A stretch of 64,000 nucleotides of DNA from Gammaproteobacteria bacterium UBA6724 (GTDB taxonomy: Bacteria; Pseudomonadota; Gammaproteobacteria; Pseudomonadales; Azotimanducaceae): assembly GCA_002454165.1 (NCBI GenBank), contig DKIG01000040.1:24573-88572 (forward strand), given 5' to 3'. The notes under the pieces are model-generated. The model was given only the letters and a program-made list of their open reading frames with translations, was not told the origin of the DNA and did no database searches. This document shows, one piece after another, positions 53,883 to 61,798 of this stretch (within the stretch, counting starts at the first letter, position 1; each line of letters opens with the position of its first letter). The position numbers and the translations under genes are program-made.

Positions 53883-55146
53883 TTTATACCCGCCTGTCAC
53901 CTGGCAGGTTTACCTCCTATTCATCATCCCCGCTTTGATAATTTTCCTGTTGGTGCTGCGCCATAGTCGTCGCGCACGGGACGGGGCAGGACAGAAATAC
54001 CACCAGAAGTTGCAGTTGTATGTTGAGGCATTGGATGAACTACCAGAGTGCATTCTTATTGCCGATGCCACAGACCGATTGTTGTTTGCCAACAGTGCCG
54101 TTTTGAATGTATTGAACAAGACAATGGGCGAAGTCCTGGGGATGTCCCTCTTCGCTCTCTTGTTTCAGAAACCCCGCGAAGCCGAAACCACGCGGCAGGT
54201 CCTCAAGAGGGAAGGTAATTATCAAGGAAAAGTCAACTACCCCTTCAGGAAGGATGAGGATAGGACTATTGAGGTGTCCATATCGGCAGTTGAACAGAGC
54301 GGCGATGATGGTGTCCGCTATATCGGCATTCTAAGAGATGTGACTACCAGGACTATCGCCGAGGCGAAGCGGGAAGATCAACACCGTCGTCTTGTGCAAC
54401 TGGCGACGGAACGAAGTGAAAATCTTGAGCAGAAACTTACAGACAAGACCGCGATTCAGGCAGGTCTGGAAGGTTCACTAGAGGAAAAATCCAGGTTGTT
54501 AAAAGAAATTTACTTACGCACCAGCAGTAATATGCAGGTCATTACCAGTTTGCTAAATATGCAGGCGGACCGGGTGTCGGATGCCAAAGTATCCGAGCTG
54601 TTCAGCAGCAGTCGGCGGCGGGTGGAAGCCATTGATCTGGTGCATGAAAATCTCTATCAGTCCGAGAGTCTGACGAGCATAGATTTTGGAGAATATGTTG
54701 ATCTTCTGAGCAGCAGATTATGCCGGTCCTTTGCAAAAGATGGTCTGAGGCTTCATCTGGAAGTGGATATTAAAGATATTTTCTTGAATATTGAAACCGC
54801 CATCCCCTGTGGTTTGATAATCAACGAATTGGTCACCAACTCACTCCAGCATGCCTTTGTTGGACATGAAGGGACCATCACCATCGCAATTGTCCAACAC
54901 GGGTCGGACTATGTGATGACCGTTGCCGATAACGGTGTGGGTTTGCCGGACGACTTTCGGGACAAGACCAGCCCGTCAAAAGGGATGGAAATAGTCGCCA
55001 TACTGGCGACACAACTTAATGGCAGTTTGACCCATTCTGGCAGTTCCGGCACCAGGTTTGAGCTTCGCTTCCCCGGGGCGACTGCCCTGTATGAGCCTTC
55101 ATTGAAAACTCATCACCCTGTGAATAGCATCAACCGGCAAGTTTGA
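53866..55146 (+). CDS. PAS sensor protein with degenerate HisKA_2 histidine-kinase domain
   Basis: 426 residues: N-terminal membrane anchor (about 11-32), PAS domain (about 50-165; LPECILIADATDRLLFANSAVL, YIGILRDVTTRTIAE), coiled coil (165-210), HisKA_2 helix and HATPase domain. Where the family reads EIHHRVKNNLQ, this one reads EIYLRTSSNMQ (Tyr216/Leu217), so the phosphoacceptor His is missing. The ATP-binding N box IINELVTNSLQHAF and G1 box ADNGVGLPDD look intact. ATG 53866 follows GAGGGG and lies inside the end of the protease gene. It may act as an ATP-binding sensor without autophosphorylation, or signal through another residue. Confidence 0.8.
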   Translation: MRLWTDLYPPVTWQVYLLFIIPALIIFLLVLRHSRRARDGAGQKYHQKLQLYVEALDELPECILIADATDRLLFANSAVLNVLNKTMGEVLGMSLFALLFQKPREAETTRQVLKREGNYQGKVNYPFRKDEDRTIEVSISAVEQSGDDGVRYIGILRDVTTRTIAEAKREDQHRRLVQLATERSENLEQKLTDKTAIQAGLEGSLEEKSRLLKEIYLRTSSNMQVITSLLNMQADRVSDAKVSELFSSSRRRVEAIDLVHENLYQSESLTSIDFGEYVDLLSSRLCRSFAKDGLRLHLEVDIKDIFLNIETAIPCGLIINELVTNSLQHAFVGHEGTITIAIVQHGSDYVMTVADNGVGLPDDFRDKTSPSKGMEIVAILATQLNGSLTHSGSSGTRFELRFPGATALYEPSLKTHHPVNSINRQV

Positions 55147-55183
55147 TATTATACTGAGCAACAATAAAACAAACATAACCGCC

Positions 55184-57502
55184 ATGAAAAAAATCATACT
55201 GGGGAAATTTCTAACAATCCTGAGCACACTCAGCCTGATCTTGATTGGTAGCCTGGAGGCGCAAGAGCTTGAAGAGATTGTTGTCACAGCACAGAAACGC
55301 GCCAAATCTTTGCAGAACACACCCCTTGCAATCTCGGCACTGAATGCCGAGGATTTGCAAGCATTTTCCATTCAAAACTTGTCCGACCTGACCTCTAGCC
55401 TACCGTCACTGCAAGCCTATGACTTTCCTACAACGACCAACAATCTGTCAATTTTTGTACGAGGCATAGGCAATCCCGACTCCCAGACGCTGACGATTGA
55501 TAACCCCGTCGGCATTTATGTGGACGGGGTTTACATTGCCCGAAGTTCTGCGGCGCTACTGGATCTGCTGGATCTGGAACGCGTGGAGGTGTTGCGGGGT
55601 CCCCAGGGTACGCTCTACGGACGCAATTCTACAGCCGGCGCGATCAACTTCATTACCCGCAAACCGGCGACGGAGTTCAACACCAGGGTTGATTTAAAGG
55701 CAGGCAATTTCGGAGTCCTTGAGGCGATGGCAACCACCGACCTACCGCTTAGTGATACCTTAAAAACTAAAATCTCGCTCATGGACGCCAGAGACCAAGG
55801 CTGGGTAAAAAATCGGGGACCCAACCAGATCACGCGCTCGGGAAAGAATTTCAACACTAAACACCAGCAGGCATGGCGACTGGCAATGTCCTGGGATCCG
55901 ACGCTGCGTACCACCCTTGACTACAGCTATGATTACGCTGATAGCGATACCACTCCACAATACTATCAACCGCTTGCTCCAGGTGCAGACCTCTCCAGCC
56001 TGAACCGTGCCGACAGCACCAGTCATGTTTTTCTTGGCGGAACGCCCTTCCACTATGTGTTACCGCAATCTCCCACCAAGAATAGTGGACACAATTTGAC
56101 GATTGTAACGGAGATTAGTGACAGCCTAAGGCTGAAATCTATTACCAGCTCGCGTAGCATGAAAGAAGGCTCAGTTCAAAACTGGAGCGATGTTTTGTTC
56201 TTTGCGACAAACGTTGATTGGGAGGCAGATGCATTCAGTCAGGAATTGCAACTCCTGGGCAAGGCAAAGGGCGGCGCACTAGAATACATTGTCGGTGCTT
56301 ATTATTTTTCCGAAGATGGCAAGAAGGCGGAGGAACAATTCCTGAATTTCAACACAACTGCCAACATGATCATTGCGCTTGATGCGCTTGCCGAACCCGG
56401 TGCCCTGAGCTCCTTACTGGTCGGCGGCACGAGTCTCGGCACAACAAGTTTTGACACCGAACTCAGATCTGCAGCGATATTTGCCCAAGCCACCTACACC
56501 TTCAATGACGATTTTGAGCTGACCGCGGGTATCCGCTACACCGATGATAAACGTGATGCGCTACGGGCTGGCGTATTGGCAACAGATCCGACTAATCCAA
56601 TGGATAGGTGTTTTTCCCAGCCGCCAGATCTCCCGGGTAATACAACTATCTCCTTTTGCAGTGGCGCCAATCAGTTGGACTATTCCAATACGGACTGGAC
56701 CCTGGTAGCAAACTGGAGTTTCAGCGACACGGCTTCAACATACTTGCGTCTTGCTACTGGTTTTCGTGCCGGTGGCTCCGCCGAGCGGGCGATCAATTTC
56801 GCTCAGACCTTCAGCAAGGAAACCGCCAACAGCATTGAGTTGGGGCTCAAATCGGAATTGCTGGGCCGTCGCCTGAGACTTAATGCCGCCGCTTACCGAA
56901 CGACGATTGACGACTTCATCCTGACGCTCAATGGACCCACACCGTCCACCGCTGCATTTGTCGAGAATTTCAATGTCGGCGAGGCAAGGCTGGAGGGTTT
57001 GGAAGTGGACCTCCTGGCTCTGGTTGCCGAGCATACTCGCATCACATTCAATTTTGCTTATCTGGATACGGGTCTGAAGGGTTTGATTGTCCCCGCGGAA
57101 AGTTTTCTGCTCTCAGGTCAGATACCGGGCACTGTTGATCAACGCGGCGAGGACATTTCTGGCACAACCTTCATTCCTCAAGCACCGACCACTGCCTACA
57201 CCCTGGCACTTGATCATGATATCAACTTGCAGCAGGGCTCAAGCATCAGTTTGCACCTTGATTATGTCTATCGTGATGATGTCTTTTCCCAACCGGCACG
57301 GGGCTTGCCTGTGGAGAGCCTTGGTCTTTTCAATGCCCGCCTTGTCTGGCGCAAGACGCTCAGTAGCGCGAAGGATCTGGAACTTGCTCTTTGGGGCAAG
57401 AATCTGGCTGATGAAGAAGCAGTGATATACGATCTGAACAGTTTGGGCGTCCAGTTCAATCGTCCCTTTTCCTACGGACTGGATCTTCGTCTGGCTTTCT
57501 GA
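55184..57502 (+). CDS. TonB-dependent outer-membrane receptor
   Basis: 772 residues. Signal peptide (residues 1-27, ending LEA), TonB box ELEEIVVTAQKRAKSLQ, plug motifs RGIGNPDSQ, DNPVGIYVDGVYIARSS and LERVEVLRGPQGTLYGRN, then a barrel ending YGLDLRLAF. Of the same broad type as the receptor at the left of the window. It starts 37 bp after the degenerate kinase and may share its transcript, so protease, sensor and receptor could form one functional unit. Substrate unknown. Confidence 0.88.
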   Translation: MKKIILGKFLTILSTLSLILIGSLEAQELEEIVVTAQKRAKSLQNTPLAISALNAEDLQAFSIQNLSDLTSSLPSLQAYDFPTTTNNLSIFVRGIGNPDSQTLTIDNPVGIYVDGVYIARSSAALLDLLDLERVEVLRGPQGTLYGRNSTAGAINFITRKPATEFNTRVDLKAGNFGVLEAMATTDLPLSDTLKTKISLMDARDQGWVKNRGPNQITRSGKNFNTKHQQAWRLAMSWDPTLRTTLDYSYDYADSDTTPQYYQPLAPGADLSSLNRADSTSHVFLGGTPFHYVLPQSPTKNSGHNLTIVTEISDSLRLKSITSSRSMKEGSVQNWSDVLFFATNVDWEADAFSQELQLLGKAKGGALEYIVGAYYFSEDGKKAEEQFLNFNTTANMIIALDALAEPGALSSLLVGGTSLGTTSFDTELRSAAIFAQATYTFNDDFELTAGIRYTDDKRDALRAGVLATDPTNPMDRCFSQPPDLPGNTTISFCSGANQLDYSNTDWTLVANWSFSDTASTYLRLATGFRAGGSAERAINFAQTFSKETANSIELGLKSELLGRRLRLNAAAYRTTIDDFILTLNGPTPSTAAFVENFNVGEARLEGLEVDLLALVAEHTRITFNFAYLDTGLKGLIVPAESFLLSGQIPGTVDQRGEDISGTTFIPQAPTTAYTLALDHDINLQQGSSISLHLDYVYRDDVFSQPARGLPVESLGLFNARLVWRKTLSSAKDLELALWGKNLADEEAVIYDLNSLGVQFNRPFSYGLDLRLAF

Positions 57503-57532
57503 GACGCGGCGATCGTCCCTCCCCTTGCCTTA

Positions 57533-57558
57533 GATTTGCGCCATGGAGGGAGGCAAGG
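57533..57558. terminator. Possible bidirectional terminator between the TonB receptor and dtd
   Basis: CCTTGCCT (57533-57540) and AGGCAAGG (57551-57558) form a perfect 8-bp stem at a convergent gene junction. The following T-run is very short, so confidence is low. Confidence 0.4.
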
Positions 57559-57560
57559 CT

Positions 57561-58016
57561 TTACCCCTTCAACAAAAAAGTTACCGGACCATCATTCACC
57601 AAGCCTAGTCTCATATCCGCACCGAACTTGCCTGTACCGACCGGCACCAACTTCCCCGCTGCCACAACAAACGCATCGTAAAGCCGCTCTGCTTCTTCTG
57701 GCGCCGCCGCGGATGAAAAAGAAGGTCGCAAACCCTTACCTGTGTCCGCCGCCAGGGTGAACTGGGAAACGATCAACAATTCACCGCTAATATCCAGTAG
57801 GGAAAGATTCATCCGCCGCTTCATATCACTCTCAGCATAGACCTCGTCGTCAAAGATACGGTAATTCACTATCTTGTGGAGCAGTCTGTCGCCCGTTGTG
57901 ACTGTGTCGCCCTTCTGGATTCCCAGCAGTAGCAGGAGTCCTGGACCGATACTGATCGTCAATTCATCCTTGATGACCACTTCTGCCGAGATGACGCGCT
58001 GTATCAATCCAAGCAT
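57561..58016 (-). CDS. dtd: D-aminoacyl-tRNA deacylase
   Basis: 151-residue proofreading enzyme that frees tRNA charged with D-amino acids or glycine. LIQRVISAEVVI start, active-site SQFTLAADTGKGLRPSFS and C-terminal NDGPVTFLL with the Gly-Pro motif in its usual place. Follows the iminopeptidase homologue by 12 bp on the same strand, an arrangement common in gammaproteobacteria. Confidence 0.94.
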   Translation of the reverse strand: MLGLIQRVISAEVVIKDELTISIGPGLLLLLGIQKGDTVTTGDRLLHKIVNYRIFDDEVYAESDMKRRMNLSLLDISGELLIVSQFTLAADTGKGLRPSFSSAAAPEEAERLYDAFVVAAGKLVPVGTGKFGADMRLGLVNDGPVTFLLKG

Positions 58017-58028
58017 CTTGTCAGCCGA

Positions 58029-59009
58029 CTAGACATCAAAATCTGCTTCAAAGCGTAGCGTCATATCCTGGGTCGCGCGAACCAGAGCATCAATCATGGC
58101 TGGCTCCGTCGCCGAATGACCGGCTTCTCGGACAATATAGAGCTGGGCGTTTGGCCAGACACGGCGTAGGGACTGGGCATTTTCCAGCGGGCAAAGGCAA
58201 TCAAACCGCCCATGAACAATGATCCCGGGGATGTCCTTCAGAGCACCCGCGTCCCTGAGCAGTTGTTCCGGCTCAAGAAAGCAACGATTGCGGAAATAAT
58301 GTGTGCCTATGCTACACCGGGCAAGTGCCCGGCTGGCATTGGAGAAGTGTTTCATCAGCCGCTGATTGGGATGCAGTGTGGAACAGTGCGCCTCCCACAT
58401 TGACCAGACCTTCGCTGCGCCCATTCGCGCCAGTTCGTTCGAACCGGTCATCATCTCAAAGTAAGCATCCAGGCAACCCAGGTTCCTGCCATCGGTTAAG
58501 CGGAGCCTTGCCACCGGTGCCATGAAGTCCTCCCAGTGGTCGGGATAGAAACGAGAGGCACCATCCTCGCAGAACCAGTCAATATCCCGATCACGGCCAA
58601 GAAAAACACCCCGCAGGATAAGTCCCAAAACCCTGTCTGGATGCTGCTCGGCATAGGCAATACTCAGCGTGGCACCCCAGCCGCCGCCGAAGACTATCCA
58701 TTGCGAAATACCTAAGTGCTCCCGAATCTGCTCCATATCGGCAATCAGGTGGGCGGTGGTGTTATGTTTCAGTTCGGTGTGAGGTGTAGATCGTCCAGCA
58801 CCTCTCTGGTCAAACAGCACGATGCGATACTTCTCTGGATTGAAGAAACAGCGGCTGTTAAATTCGCAACCTGACCCTGGACCAGCGTGGACGAAGACCA
58901 GAGGGATGCCTTCCAGCGTGCCGCTCTCGTCTATGTATATCTCATGCACATCATCAACTTGCAGATGTTGTCGTCTATAAGGCTTGATCTCAGGATAGAG
59001 TGGTAGCAT
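58029..59009 (-). CDS. Proline iminopeptidase homologue with Ser-to-Gly at the nucleophile
   Basis: 326-residue alpha/beta hydrolase of the Pip (S33) family, full length: MLPLYPEIKPYRRQHLQVDD, DQRGAGRSTPH, Asp in VHGRFDCLCPLENAQ and His in EAGHSATEP. The nucleophile elbow reads VFGGGWGATLSIAYA where Pip has VFGGSWGSTLALAYA, so residue 110 is Gly (codon GGC at 58680-58682, one transition from Ser AGC). The oxyanion motif is also altered (HAGPGSG rather than HGGPGGG). Either a pseudoenzyme or a recent inactivation; the frame is otherwise intact. ATG 59009 follows AGGG. Confidence 0.85.
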   Translation of the reverse strand: MLPLYPEIKPYRRQHLQVDDVHEIYIDESGTLEGIPLVFVHAGPGSGCEFNSRCFFNPEKYRIVLFDQRGAGRSTPHTELKHNTTAHLIADMEQIREHLGISQWIVFGGGWGATLSIAYAEQHPDRVLGLILRGVFLGRDRDIDWFCEDGASRFYPDHWEDFMAPVARLRLTDGRNLGCLDAYFEMMTGSNELARMGAAKVWSMWEAHCSTLHPNQRLMKHFSNASRALARCSIGTHYFRNRCFLEPEQLLRDAGALKDIPGIIVHGRFDCLCPLENAQSLRRVWPNAQLYIVREAGHSATEPAMIDALVRATQDMTLRFEADFDV

Positions 59010-59139
59010 CTACAATGACCCTTCACACACTGTCAGACAAGATACTCTTGATGGTGGTTTCATGTAAAATATCTGGTAGGCGGGAAATCACACTGTTTTT
59101 TGGAAGCAAAGTTAGAAGAGCAGGAAAGACCAAAAACCC

Positions 59140-60189
59140 ATGCTAACAAATATCAACCCGAAAGCAATTTCTCTCATCTCCGGTGGCTTGGATTCCATGC
59201 TCGCTACAAAGGTGATTCTTGACCAGGGTATCCATGTTGAAGGGATCAACTTCTTCACCGGGTTTTGTGTTGAGGGTCATACCCAGGCTATCAGAAAAAA
59301 GGACAGACAAAAGAAAAAGCGCAACAACGCCCTCTGGGTGGCGGAGCAACTCGGTATCAAATTGCACATCATTGATGTGATTGATGAGTACAAAAATGTC
59401 CTGTTGAACCCCAAACACGGATACGGACAACATCTTAATCCCTGTCTTGACTGCAAGATATTCATGGTCAACAAAGCTAAATCCTGGATGGAAGAACATG
59501 CTTTTGATTTCATTATCACGGGCGAGGTGATAGGCCAGCGACCCAAGTCCCAACGCAAGGAAACCATGCCTCTCATCGCCAAAGAGTCAGGTGCCTTTGA
59601 GAAGTTGCTCAGACCCCTCTGTGCAAAAAACCTCCCGGAAACTCTGCCCGAGCAGGCAGGCTGGGTAGTCCGGGAAAAGTTGTATGATTTTCATGGTCGT
59701 AATAGAAAGCCGCAAATAGCCTTGGCAGAGTCATTCGGATTTACGGGCTACTCGCAACCTGCCGGCGGTTGCTGCTTCCTGACTGACAAGACCTATGCCA
59801 AAAAGCTGGCGGACCTCTGGCAAGCGCGTAACAAGCGCGACTATGAACTGGACGATATTATGCTGTTGAAAGCCGGACGGCATCTCAGACCCAAGCCACA
59901 CTTCAAGGTAATCATCAGCCGGGAAGAAGGGGAAAATCATTATCTTTCGGGGTACCGGCGGGATTTCATCCTGATGACCACCCTGTCTCATCCCGGTCCC
60001 GTTGCCCTGATTGACGGCACACCCGACAAGGGCGACCTGGAACTGGCAGCAAGACTCGTCGCGCGTTATAGTCAGGGGCGTGATGCCGAACTGGTCACCC
60101 TCAGCGTCATGCAACCGGATGGCACCAGATCCCAGCTCACCGTCCCGCCTCTACTACCCATGGAAGTCAGCGATGCCTGGCATGTATGA
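59140..60189 (+). CDS. PP-loop ATPase, thiouridylase-like (MnmA/ThiI-related)
   Basis: 349 residues. PP-loop SLISGGLDSMLA (14-19) for substrate adenylation. NPCLDCKIFM (Cys102, Cys105) and QPAGGCCFLTD (Cys211, Cys212) lie where MnmA has its two catalytic cysteines, so sulfur transfer to a tRNA base is likely. The C-terminal part (about 225-349; LKAGRHLRPKPHFKVIISRE) is not the MnmA barrel; it resembles an NFACT-R-like RNA-associated domain. The adjacent TusA-like gene supports a persulfide relay. The precise nucleoside is unknown. Confidence 0.7.
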   Translation: MLTNINPKAISLISGGLDSMLATKVILDQGIHVEGINFFTGFCVEGHTQAIRKKDRQKKKRNNALWVAEQLGIKLHIIDVIDEYKNVLLNPKHGYGQHLNPCLDCKIFMVNKAKSWMEEHAFDFIITGEVIGQRPKSQRKETMPLIAKESGAFEKLLRPLCAKNLPETLPEQAGWVVREKLYDFHGRNRKPQIALAESFGFTGYSQPAGGCCFLTDKTYAKKLADLWQARNKRDYELDDIMLLKAGRHLRPKPHFKVIISREEGENHYLSGYRRDFILMTTLSHPGPVALIDGTPDKGDLELAARLVARYSQGRDAELVTLSVMQPDGTRSQLTVPPLLPMEVSDAWHV

Positions 60190-60417
60190 ATGATGACTCG
60201 TGAATGGACTCTTGATGCAAGGCGACTCCTCTGCCCGATGCCGGTCATTAAAACCCAGGACAAGATCAAGGAGCTTGCCGCGGGTGACAAACTCGTCGTC
60301 ACCTGCACTGACCCTGGCGTGCTACACGACATACCTGCCTGGTGTCGCATCAATGGCCATCAGGTGCTTGCCCGAGAAACCAAAGGCAGGGAAATCACCA
60401 TTACTATTCGTATTTGA
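60190..60417 (+). CDS. TusA/SirA-family sulfurtransferase
   Basis: 75-residue sulfur carrier with the family signature LDARRLLCPMPVIKTQ (Cys15 in CPxP carries the persulfide) and a beta-alpha-beta fold. Starts directly after the PP-loop gene's stop (ATG 60190 or 60193), so the two are translationally linked; it probably hands sulfur to that enzyme. Slightly shorter than E. coli TusA and divergent enough that it may be a dedicated paralogue. Confidence 0.85.
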   Translation: MMTREWTLDARRLLCPMPVIKTQDKIKELAAGDKLVVTCTDPGVLHDIPAWCRINGHQVLARETKGREITITIRI

Positions 60418-60440
60418 AGGATAATCACCGGAGTAAACTC

Positions 60441-61757
60441 ATGAACGAAGTAGCTGCTACTGGAACCGAACGGTTCAAAGAATCAACCGCAAAACGGCTC
60501 GCTGAATGGCAGATTGATGTCAATCAGGACCCCTTCCAACTTGAACTTGACAAGGTTGACCCCTCCCATCCTGATCTGTTTGAAGCTCACAAAATGATGC
60601 CCTGGTTTGCGCGGCTCAGAAAGGATGACCCGGTACACCGGACTGAAGACTCCATGTTCGGTCCCTTCTGGTCCATCACCCGCTACGAAGACATACTGTA
60701 TGTGGACAGCCACCACGATTTGTTCTCCTCAGACTTCAGGCGCGGTGGCATTAACCTCGGCGGGGTTATCCTTGAGCCTGATACGGATTTCAGCCTGCCC
60801 ATGTTCATCCAGGAAGACCCACCCAAGCACGATGACCAAAGAAAGGTCGTGGCGCCCATGTTCACCCCTAAGCATCTGCAACAACTCAGCGACCTGATCC
60901 GGGAACGCGCTGGTAGTATTCTTGATGCTCTACCCCGTAACGAAACATTCAACTGGGTTGAAAGGGTATCCGTGGAACTGACCGGACAGATGCTGGCGAC
61001 ACTCTTTGATATACCCCAGGAGGACAGGCACAAGCTCATCCACTGGTCTGATACAGTGCAACGACTGGGAGACCCGGACTATTTCAAAACTATAGAGGAT
61101 GGCTTCAAAGAGCTTTGGAAGTGCTGGGAATACTTCAATGAAGTCTGGCAGGAGCGAGTCGCGTGGAATGAACCAGGCAATGATCTGATTTCCATGCTGG
61201 CACAGGGCGAATCAACCAAAAACATGCCGCCCAATGAATACCTGGGCAATATCCTCTTGCTGATTGTGGGTGGCAACGACACGACCCGGAATTCAATCTC
61301 TGGCGGCCTTCTCGCCCTGAATCAACACCCTGCCCAGTATGAAAAACTCCTTCAAAATCATGCGTTGATTAAAAAAATGGTGCCGGAGATCATTCGCTGG
61401 CAAAGCCCGGTTGCACACATGGCGCGCACGGTGACACAGGATACGGAGCTGGGCGGCAAGCTACTCAGCAAGGGTGATCGGCTGGCGATGTGGTACATCT
61501 CAGGTAACCGGGATGAGGATGCCATAGAGAAGGCCAATGAATTCATTATTGACCGAGACAATCCCCGCAAGCACCTGTCATTTGGTTTCGGGATTCATCG
61601 CTGCGTCGGTCTGCGGCTAGCGGAGATGCAGTTAAATATCATCTGGGAGGAAATTTTGAAACGCTTCCAGAAAATTGAACTAGATGGCGAACCTCTTTTT
61701 CTGAAATCGTGTTTTATTAATGGCATCCGGGAATTGCCGGTGATTATCAGGGATTGA
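60441..61757 (+). CDS. Cytochrome P450, CYP153-like alkane hydroxylase
   Basis: 438-residue soluble bacterial P450. I-helix LLLIVGGNDTTRNS, ExxR in PEIIRW (316-319), and heme-binding SFGFGIHRCVGLRLAEMQ with Cys388. GGNDTTRNS and the C-terminal pattern (EPLFLKSCFINGIRELPV) are typical of CYP153, which hydroxylates medium-chain alkanes or fatty acids at the terminal carbon. ATG 60441 has GGAG eight bases upstream; the longer frame overlaps the TusA gene and is rejected. No ferredoxin or reductase gene lies next to it. Confidence 0.85.
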   Translation: MNEVAATGTERFKESTAKRLAEWQIDVNQDPFQLELDKVDPSHPDLFEAHKMMPWFARLRKDDPVHRTEDSMFGPFWSITRYEDILYVDSHHDLFSSDFRRGGINLGGVILEPDTDFSLPMFIQEDPPKHDDQRKVVAPMFTPKHLQQLSDLIRERAGSILDALPRNETFNWVERVSVELTGQMLATLFDIPQEDRHKLIHWSDTVQRLGDPDYFKTIEDGFKELWKCWEYFNEVWQERVAWNEPGNDLISMLAQGESTKNMPPNEYLGNILLLIVGGNDTTRNSISGGLLALNQHPAQYEKLLQNHALIKKMVPEIIRWQSPVAHMARTVTQDTELGGKLLSKGDRLAMWYISGNRDEDAIEKANEFIIDRDNPRKHLSFGFGIHRCVGLRLAEMQLNIIWEEILKRFQKIELDGEPLFLKSCFINGIRELPVIIRD

Positions 61758-61798
61758 CGGAGAGTTATACATGCCGCTGAGGGCAGGCATCACCCCGG

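Noticed and set aside
61774..61783. Extra copy of CCGCTGAGGG, the atp-gap repeat core, near the CYP153/kinase junction
   Set aside because: A 10-base match in 64 kb can occur by chance; the flanking bases do not match the repeat.
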